NCBI RefSeq assembly: GCF_004346865.1
Contig: NZ_SMGR01000005.1
Location: forward strand, 171,928-235,927
Length of the DNA stretch: 64,000 nucleotides
Origin: Shimia isoporae
GTDB taxonomy: Bacteria; Pseudomonadota; Alphaproteobacteria; Rhodobacterales; Rhodobacteraceae
Direction of reading: 5' to 3'
The translations under genes were made by a program, and so were the position numbers. The notes under the pieces are model-generated. The model was given only the letters and a program-made list of their open reading frames with translations, had not been told where the DNA came from and searched no databases. Below are positions 27,405 to 36,446 of the stretch, one piece after another. Position 1 is the stretch's first letter; every line of letters begins with the position of its first letter.

Positions 27405-29216
27405 ATGGACGATCAGAACAAGAACCTCATCCTCGCGACGGCGCTCAGCTTTGGCGTCATCCTGATCTGGTTCCTCTTGTTTCCGCCTCCCGAAGCGGTC
27501 GAAGACCCCAACGCACCCGCAGTTGCTGAGGCCACTGTGCCCGCCGCGCCCGAAGCAAGCGGTACACCTTCGGCCACAACGGAAGCCTCCGGCGTCACTG
27601 AAACGGCCGCCGAAGTGGCCGATGCGCCCCGAATCGAGATTGCCACTGATCGACTGTCCGGTTCGATCTCCCTTCAAGGCGGCCGCATCGACGATCTGAA
27701 ACTGAACGATTACCGCGAAACACTGGACGAAGACTCGCCCATCGTTTCTTTCCTGACCCCGAGTGGCGAACCACACGCCTACTATGCCCTTTATGGATGG
27801 GCGCCGGGCGCAGGATTGTCACCTGAGCAGGTTCCCAGCGCAAACACCCTCTGGTCTGTCGAAGGCAACGACACGCTGACCACTGACACGCCTGTTGTTC
27901 TGGCATGGGACAACGGCAACGGCCAGATCTTCCGCCGCACCATCTCGGTTGACGAAAACTACCTGTTCACTGTCAACCAAAGCGTTGAAAACAACGGCGT
28001 CGGCGCGATCACTCTGGCGCCTTACGGCACCTTGACCCGTCATGGCGAGCCGGAGGACATGAAGAACTTCTTCATCCTGCACGAAGGCGCAATGCTTCAG
28101 GGCGAAAAAGAACGCACCGATCTGGACTACTCGGACATCGCGGACTTTAGCGCCGATCCCGTTTGGGGCCGCCACGCCCAAGCAGAGGAAGTGGCCGGCA
28201 ACGGGTGGATGGGCTTCACCGATCACTACTGGATGGCAATGCTCATCCCGCAGTCCGATCAAGCCTTCACTTCGGTATTCCGTTACAGCCCGAGCCTCGA
28301 CACGTATGAGGCAATCACCCGCTTCCCGACCATGTCGGTCGAGGCCGGTGCAAGCGCCGAAATCGACAGCCGTTTGTTTGCCGGTGCCAAGGAATGGGCG
28401 ACCATTCGCGATTACGAAAGAAACAACGGCATCTTCCGCTTCATCGACACCATCGACTGGGGCTGGTTCTTCTTCCTGACCAAGCCGATCTTTGCCCTTC
28501 TGCACTGGCTGAACGCCATGATCGGCAACATGGGCTGGGCCATCATCGGGCTGACCGTGATCCTCAAGATTATCGTCTTCCCACTGGCCTACAAGTCTTA
28601 TGCCTCCATGGCAAAGATGAAGGAATTGCAGCCCGAGATGGAGAAGCTGAAAGAAGCCGCTGGCGACGACCGTCAGAAGATGCAGCAATCCATGATGGAG
28701 CTCTACAAGAAGGAAAAGGTCAATCCAGCGGCCGGCTGTCTGCCGATCCTGATCCAGATTCCGATCTTCTTCTCGCTCTACAAGGTGATCTTCGTCACGC
28801 TCGAACTGCGCCATGCGCCGTGGTTCGGCTGGATCACCGACCTGTCGATGCCTGACCCCTCCTCGATCTTCAACCTGTTCGGCCTTCTGCCGTTTGTGAT
28901 TGGCGATCTTGGCTTCTTCGAAATCTTCAGCCTCGGCATCCTGCCGATCCTGCTGGGTGTTTCGATGTGGCTCCAACAGAAGCTGAACCCGGCACCCACA
29001 GACCCGACCCAGCAAATGATTTTTGCCTGGATGCCTTGGGTGTTCATGTTCATGCTCGGCAGCTTTGCGTCCGGCCTTGTCGTCTACTGGATCACCAACA
29101 ACGTCATCACTTTCGTGCAGCAGTACGCCATCATGCGTCAGCACGGCTACAAGCCTGATGTCTTTGGCAACATCAAATCCAGCTTCAAGAAAAAGCCCAA
29201 GGAGGACGCCAAGTAA
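27405..29216 (+). CDS. yidC: YidC, membrane protein insertase
   Basis: Inserts and folds inner-membrane proteins with or without SecYEG. The 603-residue product starts MDDQNKNLILATALSFGVIL (TM1). An alanine/glutamate-rich linker (about 30-75) and the large periplasmic domain (about 80-345) follow, then the conserved five-helix core from WGWFFFLTKPIFALLHWLN, with the cytoplasmic coiled coil MAKMKELQPEMEKLKEAAG and NPAAGCLPILIQIPIFFSLY. The C-terminal tail is Lys-rich (SSFKKKPKEDAK). Its stop overlaps the start of the MOSC gene (TAATG). Confidence 0.96.
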   Translation: MDDQNKNLILATALSFGVILIWFLLFPPPEAVEDPNAPAVAEATVPAAPEASGTPSATTEASGVTETAAEVADAPRIEIATDRLSGSISLQGGRIDDLKLNDYRETLDEDSPIVSFLTPSGEPHAYYALYGWAPGAGLSPEQVPSANTLWSVEGNDTLTTDTPVVLAWDNGNGQIFRRTISVDENYLFTVNQSVENNGVGAITLAPYGTLTRHGEPEDMKNFFILHEGAMLQGEKERTDLDYSDIADFSADPVWGRHAQAEEVAGNGWMGFTDHYWMAMLIPQSDQAFTSVFRYSPSLDTYEAITRFPTMSVEAGASAEIDSRLFAGAKEWATIRDYERNNGIFRFIDTIDWGWFFFLTKPIFALLHWLNAMIGNMGWAIIGLTVILKIIVFPLAYKSYASMAKMKELQPEMEKLKEAAGDDRQKMQQSMMELYKKEKVNPAAGCLPILIQIPIFFSLYKVIFVTLELRHAPWFGWITDLSMPDPSSIFNLFGLLPFVIGDLGFFEIFSLGILPILLGVSMWLQQKLNPAPTDPTQQMIFAWMPWVFMFMLGSFASGLVVYWITNNVITFVQQYAIMRQHGYKPDVFGNIKSSFKKKPKEDAK

Positions 29217-29959
29217 TGGGCCTAGTCAAAGCTCTATGGCGACACCCGATCAAGGCCCACGGACGCGAGTCCGTGGGTCATGTTTCTTTGGAGGAAGGCC
29301 AGACTTTCCCTTGGGATCGCCGCTATGCCGTAGCTCATGAGGCTGCCAAAACAGAGGGCGGTGAATGGGCGTCCTGTGCCAACTTCTCCCGTGCGGCGAA
29401 GGCCCCTGCCCTGCAAGCGATCACCGCGAAGGTCGACGAACGCACGGGCAAAATCACCCTGCAACATCCCGATCTCTGGGAACTCACGTTTGATCCGGAG
29501 ACCCAGGGCGACAAGCTTATTCAGTGGGTGCGGCCCCTTATGCCTGCTGATCGTGCAGCATCGACCAAACTTGTGCCTGCGGGACCTCTCGGTATGACCG
29601 ACAGTCCCTTTCCCTCGATCGCCATCCACACCACAGCCAGCCATCGGGCTGTCGAGGGCCGCCTCGGACGGTCGCTGTCGACAGAACGCTGGCGTGGCAA
29701 CATCTGGCTGGACGGCTATGCGCCCTGGGAAGAATTCGACTGGATCGGCAAGACCCTTCGCATCGGCACCGCCGAACTCGAAGTGCGCGAACGCATCACC
29801 CGCTGCCTCGCCACCACATCCAACCCCGACACAGGTCGCCGCGACGCCGACACGCTCGGCGTTCTGAACGACTCCTTTGGTCATCAGGACTTTGGCGTCT
29901 ACGGTGTCGTGACGAAAGCTGGCGACATCAACGTCGGCGATATCGCAGAGGTGCTTTGA
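29216..29959 (+). CDS. MOSC-domain protein
   Basis: A 247-residue protein with an N-terminal MOSC beta-barrel-like part (KALWRHPIKAHGRESVGHVS, residues 5-24) and a C-terminal MOSC domain with the conserved cysteine in RITRCLATTSNPDTGRRD (about 199-216), which in the family binds a sulfur or metal-sulfur ligand of the molybdenum cofactor. It is translationally coupled on both sides: its start overlaps the yidC stop and its stop overlaps the engB start (TGATG). The substrate is unknown. Confidence 0.85.
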   Translation: MGLVKALWRHPIKAHGRESVGHVSLEEGQTFPWDRRYAVAHEAAKTEGGEWASCANFSRAAKAPALQAITAKVDERTGKITLQHPDLWELTFDPETQGDKLIQWVRPLMPADRAASTKLVPAGPLGMTDSPFPSIAIHTTASHRAVEGRLGRSLSTERWRGNIWLDGYAPWEEFDWIGKTLRIGTAELEVRERITRCLATTSNPDTGRRDADTLGVLNDSFGHQDFGVYGVVTKAGDINVGDIAEVL

Positions 29960-30612
29960 TGCAACTGCCTTTCCCATTGGTCGAAGACCCCGAACCCATT
30001 GCGGTCGAACGCGGCCGCAAGTTGTTTGACGGTTCCAATTCCGACTTCCTCAAGGGTGTCGTCGCCATGGACGGTCTGCCTGCGGGTGATCGCCTGGAGG
30101 TTTGCTTTGCTGGCCGTTCCAATGTGGGCAAGTCCTCTCTGATCAACGCCCTGACGGGCCGCAAGGGGCTTGCGCGCGCATCCAACACACCGGGTCGAAC
30201 TCAGGAAATCAACTTCTTTACGCTGACCGACAGCCACTATCTCGTTGACCTTCCCGGCTATGGCTACGCCAACGCGCCGATCCCTGTCGTTGAAAAATGG
30301 CAGCGTCTGCTGAAACGGTACCTATCAGGCCGCGCCAACCTGCGCCGCGCCTTTGTGCTGATCGACTGCCGTCACGGCGTCAAAGCCGTCGACGAAGAAA
30401 TCATGAGCCTTTTGGACAGTTCCGCTGTGACCTTTCAGGTCGTGATGACCAAAGCCGACAAAGTGAAGGAAAAAGACCGCGCCAAGGTGCTCAAGCAGGT
30501 ACGTGAAAAACTCGCGAAGCACCCTGCCGCCTATCCCGAGCTGGTTCTTACCAGTTCCGAAAAAGGCGACGGCATCGCCACCCTTCGCGCCATCATCGCG
30601 GGGCTGGACTGA
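29959..30612 (+). CDS. engB: EngB/YihA, ribosome-biogenesis GTPase
   Basis: A small GTPase needed for large-subunit assembly. The 217-residue protein has G1 AGRSNVGKSSLINAL (about residues 51-65), G2/switch-1 ASNTPGRTQEINFF, G3 DLPGYGYA, G4 TKADKVK and G5-like TSSEKGDG near the end. The start overlaps the MOSC stop. yidC, the MOSC gene and engB form one operon, a common alphaproteobacterial order. Confidence 0.95.
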   Translation: MQLPFPLVEDPEPIAVERGRKLFDGSNSDFLKGVVAMDGLPAGDRLEVCFAGRSNVGKSSLINALTGRKGLARASNTPGRTQEINFFTLTDSHYLVDLPGYGYANAPIPVVEKWQRLLKRYLSGRANLRRAFVLIDCRHGVKAVDEEIMSLLDSSAVTFQVVMTKADKVKEKDRAKVLKQVREKLAKHPAAYPELVLTSSEKGDGIATLRAIIAGLD

Positions 30613-30652
30613 TCAGGCGGCCCCTAGGTAGTCTCCCCATATGGGAGACACG

Positions 30653-31465
30653 ATGACACTCGACGGGATCGGAATTGCAGGATGCGGCCGTATGGGTGGC
30701 CCGATGCTTTCAGCTCTTCGTGCCGCTGGCTTTGACGCCTTGGGGTTTGATGTCAGGGCGTATGAAAACTTCGGTGACTTGAGGCCCCATCTGGTAGCGT
30801 TGCCGGCGTTTCGTGCGCATTTGAAAACGCTTGTTACGGTTGTGCGTGACATTGCACAAACCGACGACGTTCTTTTTGGCGCTCAGAACCTCGTAGAAAC
30901 TGCACCCGATTTGCGTACGGTGATTGTCTCCTCAACTCTGTCGCCTCGCTATGTCGCAGATCTGCGCGCGCGCATTCCCGAACACATCACCCTGATCGAC
31001 GCTCCGATGAGTGGCGCCGCTATTGCAGCCGAAGAAGCGCGCTTGTCCTTTATGCTTGGGGGCACCGCCAGTGAACTTGACCGCCACCAGCCTCTGTTTG
31101 ACGCCATGGGCGCTCATTTCCATAGGATGGGCGCCTACGGCGCCGGTATGCAGGCCAAGGTTCTCAACAACTTGCTTGCCGCTTCCAATACAGCAATGAC
31201 CAGAATGGTGCTGGATTGGGCAGATCATTCTGGAATCGACGAGACAGCCCTGCTCAACCTGATTCATACCTCGTCAGGACAAAACTGGTTCGCTTCAGGT
31301 TTTGAGACCATTGAATTCACCCGCGACGGCTGGGAACCTGACAACACCATTGGCATTCTGACAAAAGACGTCGCCTCTGCTTTGGACGCCGCACCAATCG
31401 GAGCAGACACAACGCTCCCCGAAACCATACAGGCCGCCATTCGCGCATTGAAACCGCGCGCCTGA
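30653..31465 (+). CDS. NAD(P)-binding oxidoreductase of the 3-hydroxyisobutyrate dehydrogenase family
   Basis: A 270-residue beta-hydroxyacid dehydrogenase. There is an N-terminal Rossmann motif GIAGCGRMGGPMLSALRAAG (about residues 6-25), the substrate-binding DAPMSGAAIAAEEARLSFM (about 118-136) and the catalytic Lys in GAGMQAKVLNNLL (about 163-175). The exact substrate cannot be told from sequence; 3-hydroxyisobutyrate and tartronate semialdehyde are options. The ATG at 30653 is chosen for GGAG 5 bases upstream; an in-frame ATG at 30641 lacks a site. It stands between engB and a repeat-bearing intergenic region. Confidence 0.85.
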   Translation: MTLDGIGIAGCGRMGGPMLSALRAAGFDALGFDVRAYENFGDLRPHLVALPAFRAHLKTLVTVVRDIAQTDDVLFGAQNLVETAPDLRTVIVSSTLSPRYVADLRARIPEHITLIDAPMSGAAIAAEEARLSFMLGGTASELDRHQPLFDAMGAHFHRMGAYGAGMQAKVLNNLLAASNTAMTRMVLDWADHSGIDETALLNLIHTSSGQNWFASGFETIEFTRDGWEPDNTIGILTKDVASALDAAPIGADTTLPETIQAAIRALKPRA

Positions 31466-31489
31466 CCGTTCGGAACGGGCGCTGATGCG

Positions 31490-31522
31490 ATACCGACGTC
31501 ATACCGACGCGTTACCGTTGCC
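31490..31522. repeat. Three tandem 11-bp repeats upstream of pcs
   Basis: The units ATACCGACGTC, ATACCGACGCG and TTACCGTTGCC follow one another without gaps, with an exact 11-base period. The same unit recurs at 42025-42068. They lie 31 bases before the pcs start, in a promoter-like position. Confidence 0.6.
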
Positions 31523-31552
31523 AAACAGAACCGTTTCCTGCATGACGGTCCA

Positions 31553-32248
31553 ATGACACTTCGCAGCCGTGCCCTCTCCGTCCATTTGTTCACTGCCACC
31601 GGTGCGGTCTTCGCCATGCTGGCCATGCTGGCCGCAGTAGAAGACAAGTGGAGCTTGATGTTTCTTTGGCTCGTGGTGGCATTTGTCGTGGATGGCATCG
31701 ACGGACCTCTGGCGCGCCACTACCACGTAAAAAAGAACGCACCAGAGTTCGACGGCGTGCTTCTTGATCTCATCATCGACTACCTGACGTATGTGTTTAT
31801 TCCGGCATTTGCGCTCTTCAAATCCGGTCTGATGGACGGCTGGACCGGCTGGTTCGCGATCATCGTGATAACCTTTACTTCAGCGCTGTACTTTGCCGAT
31901 ACACGCATGAAAACAAAAGATAATTCATTTTCCGGATTCCCCGGATGCTGGAACATGCTGGTGTTAGTGATCTTTGCGGTACAGCCCAATTTCTGGGTCA
32001 GCCTCGCTGTCGTGACCCTGCTCGCGATAGCGATGTTCGTTCCTGTAAAGTTTGTGCACCCCGTGCGCACCGAGCGCTGGCGGCTGGTGACTTTGCCGGT
32101 CGCTATTTTATGGACAGCACTGGCGGGGCGCGCTGCTTGGGTGGACTTTGACACGCTTTCGGTGGTCAACCTCTTGCTGGTACTTAGCTCCGCCTACCTG
32201 CTTTTCGCCGGAGCGGCACAGCAATTGATCTACCGAGAAAAACTCTGA
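31553..32248 (+). CDS. pcs: Phosphatidylcholine synthase
   Basis: Condenses CDP-diacylglycerol with choline to make phosphatidylcholine in the inner membrane. The 231-residue protein has about seven hydrophobic segments and the CDP-alcohol phosphotransferase signature DGIDGPLARHY, then EFDGVLLDLIIDYLTYV with the four Asp (about residues 46-80). The 11-residue spacing between AR and G is wider than in most members of the superfamily but fits Pcs. It ends 3 bases from the convergent ogt stop. Confidence 0.92.
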   Translation: MTLRSRALSVHLFTATGAVFAMLAMLAAVEDKWSLMFLWLVVAFVVDGIDGPLARHYHVKKNAPEFDGVLLDLIIDYLTYVFIPAFALFKSGLMDGWTGWFAIIVITFTSALYFADTRMKTKDNSFSGFPGCWNMLVLVIFAVQPNFWVSLAVVTLLAIAMFVPVKFVHPVRTERWRLVTLPVAILWTALAGRAAWVDFDTLSVVNLLLVLSSAYLLFAGAAQQLIYREKL

Positions 32249-32251
32249 CGC

Positions 32252-32737
32252 TCAGATCAACAAGCCGCCCGCTCGCTCATGTTTGAGCAGCCAGACTTTC
32301 GTCTCAACCCCACCCGCTCCGGAAAATCCACCCAACCCGTTCGCTCCCAACACGCGATGGCATGGAATAATCACTGGGATCGGATTCCCGCCGCACCCCT
32401 GCCCAATCGCCTGAGCGGGCACACCCAGCTCCTTTGACAAGTCGCCGTATGTCCTTGTCTCGCCCAGCGGTATCGCGCTCATCGCGGCACAAACAGCTTG
32501 CTGAAACTCAGACGCCTCAACCCTCAAAGGCAGATCGAAACCGTTTTCGGCATCCTCAAAATAGGCTTGCAGTTGCCTTGCTGCCCGCTTCAACAACGGT
32601 GTTTTATCGGTCCCGCCGACACCCCACTCTGCCCACACGACCGCACCGTCCTTTTCGCGAAGGATCATAGGCCCCGTCGGGGTATCAACAGTGGTCTCAA
32701 ACATGACGGGACGATGCGCCAGTCCGTCCCATTTCAC
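32252..32737 (-). CDS. ogt: Methylated-DNA--protein-cysteine methyltransferase
   Basis: A suicide repair protein that takes the methyl group from O6-methylguanine. The 161-residue protein carries the acceptor cysteine in IPVIIPCHRVLGANG (about 122-136) and the wing-helix segment IPLGETRTYGDLSKELG. The N-terminal domain is short, as in single-domain Ogt. ATGs at 32737 and 32704 are both possible and neither has a strong ribosome binding site. Confidence 0.92.
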   Translation of the reverse strand: MKWDGLAHRPVMFETTVDTPTGPMILREKDGAVVWAEWGVGGTDKTPLLKRAARQLQAYFEDAENGFDLPLRVEASEFQQAVCAAMSAIPLGETRTYGDLSKELGVPAQAIGQGCGGNPIPVIIPCHRVLGANGLGGFSGAGGVETKVWLLKHERAGGLLI

Positions 32738-32786
32738 AAGAGGTGCCCGTCAACGACCGATTCAGAGCGGCTTACCAGCCGCACAA

Positions 32787-32815
32787 AATAAAAAGGGCGC
32801 CCAACCGGACGCCCT
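32787..32815 (-). terminator. Intrinsic terminator after ileS
   Basis: Read on the minus strand: AGGGCG, a 10-base loop that can pair further, then CGCCCT and five T. It lies 23 bases past the ileS stop. Confidence 0.75.
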
Positions 32816-32837
32816 CCTGTCTATGGCTAAGGCTAGA

Positions 32838-35747
32838 TTACCCCAAGGCCTCGTTACAACGACCACAAACACCTTCGTGCGCATGTTGACCTACGTCCGG
32901 CAGGATCTTCCAGCAGCGCTGGCACTTTTCACCCTCGGCACGCTCAAAAACAACGCCAACGCCCTCGATCTCTGGCAGTCGGAAAGCTTCTGCTGGCATC
33001 GGGTCGTTATTCACGTCAATGGTCGAAGTGATGCAGATATCGGCAAAATTCACCGATTTCAGCGCCTCGACCACATCCGCGTCGCGCACATGCACCACGG
33101 GCGCGGCCTCAAGCGAAGCACCGATCACCTTGTCGGTGCGCTGGATCTCCAGCGCTGCGGTGACCACTCGGCGCACGTCACGCACTCCGGCCCATTTTGC
33201 CGCCAACGGTTCATTCAGCCAATCCGCCGGCGTGTCGGGGAAGTCCACGAGATGCACAGAACTGTCGTCACCTGGGAAACGCTCCAGCCAGACCTCTTCC
33301 ATGGTGAACACCAACACCGGCGCCAGCCACGTGGTCAAACGGTGGAAAAGGATGTCCAGAACAGTCCGCGCCGAGCGGCGGCGCAACGTGTCACCGTCGC
33401 AATAGAGCGCATCCTTGCGGATATCAAAGTAGAACGCAGACAGTTCCACGGTCGCAAAATTGAAGATTGCACTGAACACGCCCTGGAAGTTGAACTCCGC
33501 ATAGCCCTTGCGAACCTGATGATCCAACTCCGCCAGACGGTGCAGAACCCAGCGTTCGAGCTCTGGCATGTCCTCCACGTCCACACGATCCGCCTCTGTG
33601 AATTCGCTCAACGAGCCAAGCATGAAACGCATAGTATTGCGCAGACGGCGATAGCTGTCCGCCACGCCTTTGAGGATCTCCGGACCGATGCGCTGATCTG
33701 CAGTGTAGTCGGTCTGTGCCACCCACAGGCGCAGGATGTCGGCACCGTATTGTTTGACAACTTCCTCCGGCACGATGGTGTTGCCGAGCGACTTGGACAT
33801 CTTGTTGCCCTTCTCGTCCAGCGTGAAGCCGTGCGTGACCACGTTGCGATACGGCGCGCGTCCGTTGGTGCCACAGGATTGCAGCAGTGAGCTGTGGAAC
33901 CAGCCACGATGCTGGTCGGTGCCTTCCATATAGACATCGGCAATGCCGTCCTCGGACCCGTCTTCCCGGTCACGCAGCACAAAGGCATGCGTCGAACCGG
34001 AGTCAAACCACACGTCCAGCACGTCAAAAACCTGCTCCCATTCATCCGGATTGTGGCCGTCGCCAAGGAAGCGTTCTTTGGCACCATCAACATACCAGCA
34101 ATCCGCGCCCTCGGCCTCAAAGGCTTCCGAAATCCGAGCATTCACAGCAGGGTCACGCAGCAGGAAATCCGGATCGGTCGGCAATTTTCCTTTGCGCACA
34201 AAACAGGTCAGCGGCACGCCCCAAGCACGTTGACGGGACAGAACCCAATCCGGCCGCGCCTCGATCATGGAATAGAGGCGGTTGCGACCGGTCTGCGGCC
34301 ACCACTTCACTTCCTGATCAATTGCGTTCAGCGCACGCTCGCGGATCGTTGTGCCCAAAGCATCCTGACCATCGCCCACTTCGCGATCCACAGAGGCGAA
34401 CCACTGCGGTGTATTGCGATAGATGATCGGCGCTTTGGACCGCCAGCTGTGCGGATAGGAGTGCTTGATTTTGCCACGTGCCAGCAGCCCGCCAACTTCG
34501 ACCAGTTTGTCGATGATCGTTTTGTTGGCGTTCCCCTCTCCACCTTTGCGCGACAGGATGTATGTGCCGCCAAAGAAAGGCAGGTCCGCTCGGAAACCAC
34601 CATCGTCCATGACGTTGTAGGTGATCATCTGCTCCAGCATTCCGAGGTCACGGTAGAGCTCGAATTCCTCCATACCGTGTGACGGCGCACAGTGTACAAA
34701 ACCTGTACCTTCGGTGTCGGTCACAAAGGGTGCTGCACGGAAATCGCGCAGGTCATCCCACTCGCCCTCGGAGCCGTCGGCACCGTTCAGAGGGTGCGCC
34801 AAACCTACCCCTTCAAGATCACTCGTAGGAACATCACCGACGCGTTTCCACATGGTTTCGTCCAACCGTGCACGGGTCATTACATCGCCTGCCAGATTGT
34901 CCGCCAGTACAAAACGGTCACCCACCTTGGCCCAGCTCTCTTCCGGTGTTCCGGTGACCTCGTAGAGGCCATATGCAATGTCCTGTCCAAACACGACGGC
35001 CTTGTTGGACGGAATCGTCCATGGCGTCGTTGTCCAGATCACAACGTAAGCGCCTGCCAGCTTGTGATCGGCAGGCTCCGCCACCTTGAATTTCACCCAG
35101 ATCGTGAAGCTTTCCTTGTCGTGGTACTCCACTTCAGCTTCGGCCAGCGCGGTTTTCTCGATTGGCGACCACATCACGGGCTTGGAACCCTGATAGAGCG
35201 TTCCGTTCATCAGGAACTTCATGAATTCCTCGGCGATCACAGCCTCGGCGTGATAGTCCATCGTGATGTAGGGATCAGGCCAGTTTCCGGTGATGCCCAA
35301 ACGCTTGAACTCCTCGCGCTGGATGTCGATCCAACCCTCGGCGAACTTGCGGCACTCCTGACGGAACTCAACGATATCGATCGCGTCCTTGTCCTTGCCC
35401 TTCTTGCGGTACTGCTCTTCGATTTTCCATTCGATCGGCAGACCATGACAATCCCAGCCCGGCACATAGCGTGCATCATGGCCCATCATCTGGTGGGAAC
35501 GCACGATCATGTCCTTGATGGTCTTGTTCAGAGCGTGGCCGATGTGCAAGTGGCCGTTCGCATAGGGCGGGCCATCATGCAGCGTGAACGGCGTACGGCC
35601 TTCCTTCTCGCGCAGGCGGTCATAAACGCCGATCTGCTCCCAGCGCTCCAGCCAAGCAGGCTCGCGCTTGGGCAGGCCCGCACGCATCGGGAAATCGGTC
35701 TTCGGCAGGTTCAGCGTTTCTTTATAGTCGGGTGTTTCGGCACACAT
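32838..35747 (-). CDS. ileS: Isoleucyl-tRNA synthetase
   Basis: Charges tRNA-Ile. The 969-residue class I synthetase has the HIGH box PPYANGHLHIGHALNK (about residues 59-74), the editing (CP1) domain with TTTPWTIPSNKAVVF, the KMSKS box EKGNKMSKSLGNT (about 655-667), the anticodon-binding region and a C-terminal zinc finger with CQRCWKIL and CGRCNEAL. Length and motifs are normal. It is divergent from the truncated haemoglobin gene across 233 bases in which no further gene is visible. Confidence 0.97.
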   Translation of the reverse strand: MCAETPDYKETLNLPKTDFPMRAGLPKREPAWLERWEQIGVYDRLREKEGRTPFTLHDGPPYANGHLHIGHALNKTIKDMIVRSHQMMGHDARYVPGWDCHGLPIEWKIEEQYRKKGKDKDAIDIVEFRQECRKFAEGWIDIQREEFKRLGITGNWPDPYITMDYHAEAVIAEEFMKFLMNGTLYQGSKPVMWSPIEKTALAEAEVEYHDKESFTIWVKFKVAEPADHKLAGAYVVIWTTTPWTIPSNKAVVFGQDIAYGLYEVTGTPEESWAKVGDRFVLADNLAGDVMTRARLDETMWKRVGDVPTSDLEGVGLAHPLNGADGSEGEWDDLRDFRAAPFVTDTEGTGFVHCAPSHGMEEFELYRDLGMLEQMITYNVMDDGGFRADLPFFGGTYILSRKGGEGNANKTIIDKLVEVGGLLARGKIKHSYPHSWRSKAPIIYRNTPQWFASVDREVGDGQDALGTTIRERALNAIDQEVKWWPQTGRNRLYSMIEARPDWVLSRQRAWGVPLTCFVRKGKLPTDPDFLLRDPAVNARISEAFEAEGADCWYVDGAKERFLGDGHNPDEWEQVFDVLDVWFDSGSTHAFVLRDREDGSEDGIADVYMEGTDQHRGWFHSSLLQSCGTNGRAPYRNVVTHGFTLDEKGNKMSKSLGNTIVPEEVVKQYGADILRLWVAQTDYTADQRIGPEILKGVADSYRRLRNTMRFMLGSLSEFTEADRVDVEDMPELERWVLHRLAELDHQVRKGYAEFNFQGVFSAIFNFATVELSAFYFDIRKDALYCDGDTLRRRSARTVLDILFHRLTTWLAPVLVFTMEEVWLERFPGDDSSVHLVDFPDTPADWLNEPLAAKWAGVRDVRRVVTAALEIQRTDKVIGASLEAAPVVHVRDADVVEALKSVNFADICITSTIDVNNDPMPAEAFRLPEIEGVGVVFERAEGEKCQRCWKILPDVGQHAHEGVCGRCNEALG

Positions 35748-35980
35748 GTGTCCGGTCCTTCTCAGGATGTCGTATTCGGAAAGGTATAGGGGCGGCGCGG
35801 TCTTCCATACGCCTTGTCCCGGCGGCTCGATGGATCAGAGCGCCGGGCTGATAATTCGAATAATGATGGCATGTATCTTCATCATGGGCGCGTTATAGGC
35901 CTCTGCGACCACAGGGTAAAGCGGCGATCCTTGTCGCATTTACCCAAATCGCCTATCTCAAGGCCAAGACGGAGAGTTAC

Positions 35981-36388
35981 ATGGCCACCATCCCACCGAA
36001 ATTCGACATCACCCGCCCCGAGATCGAGCGAGTCGTGGCTGCCTTTTATGAGCGCATCCGCGAGCATCCCGGCTTGGGTCCGGTCTTTGCCGTGCACGTC
36101 GGGGACTGGCCAAGCCATGAGGCCAAAGTGGCGGATTTCTGGGCCAATGCGATCCTGTTTGAACGCTCTTATGACGGCAACCCGCTCGCCGTGCACCGCA
36201 TGGCAGGCAACGTGCAGCCGGGCATGTTCGAAACCTGGCTCGCGCTCTTTGACCGCATATTGGTCCAGGAACTCAACAGCACCCAAGCCGCTGCATGGTC
36301 CGCTCTGGCCCACAACATCGGACGTAGCCTGCGAGCCGGCGTTGTGGAGAAAGTCAAAGGCCCGGACGGAATACCGATCCTCAAATGA
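35981..36388 (+). CDS. Group III truncated haemoglobin
   Basis: A 135-residue haem protein. The family pattern is ITRPEIERVVAAFYERIREH at the start, HPGLGPVFAVHVGDWPSHEA in the CD/E region and the proximal His in NPLAVHRMAGNVQPGMFETW (about residues 66-71). Members bind oxygen or nitric oxide. The ribosome binding site GGAGAG precedes the ATG closely. No neighbouring nitric-oxide genes are seen. Confidence 0.88.
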   Translation: MATIPPKFDITRPEIERVVAAFYERIREHPGLGPVFAVHVGDWPSHEAKVADFWANAILFERSYDGNPLAVHRMAGNVQPGMFETWLALFDRILVQELNSTQAAAWSALAHNIGRSLRAGVVEKVKGPDGIPILK

Positions 36389-36446
36389 TCACGTGGCCGG
36401 CTCTATCTGTGAGCGGCGCGCCAAGCTTGGGTCATGACACCTCGCC

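Noticed and set aside
27819..29144. 441-codon minus-strand frame antisense to yidC
   Set aside because: Runs of charged and His-rich residues come from the antisense of a conserved gene; yidC on the plus strand has all family motifs.
35814..36437. 207-codon plus-strand frame over the truncated haemoglobin gene
   Set aside because: It is the shifted-frame shadow of the haemoglobin; composition is Ser/Arg/Pro-rich and not protein-like, while the other frame shows the full globin pattern.
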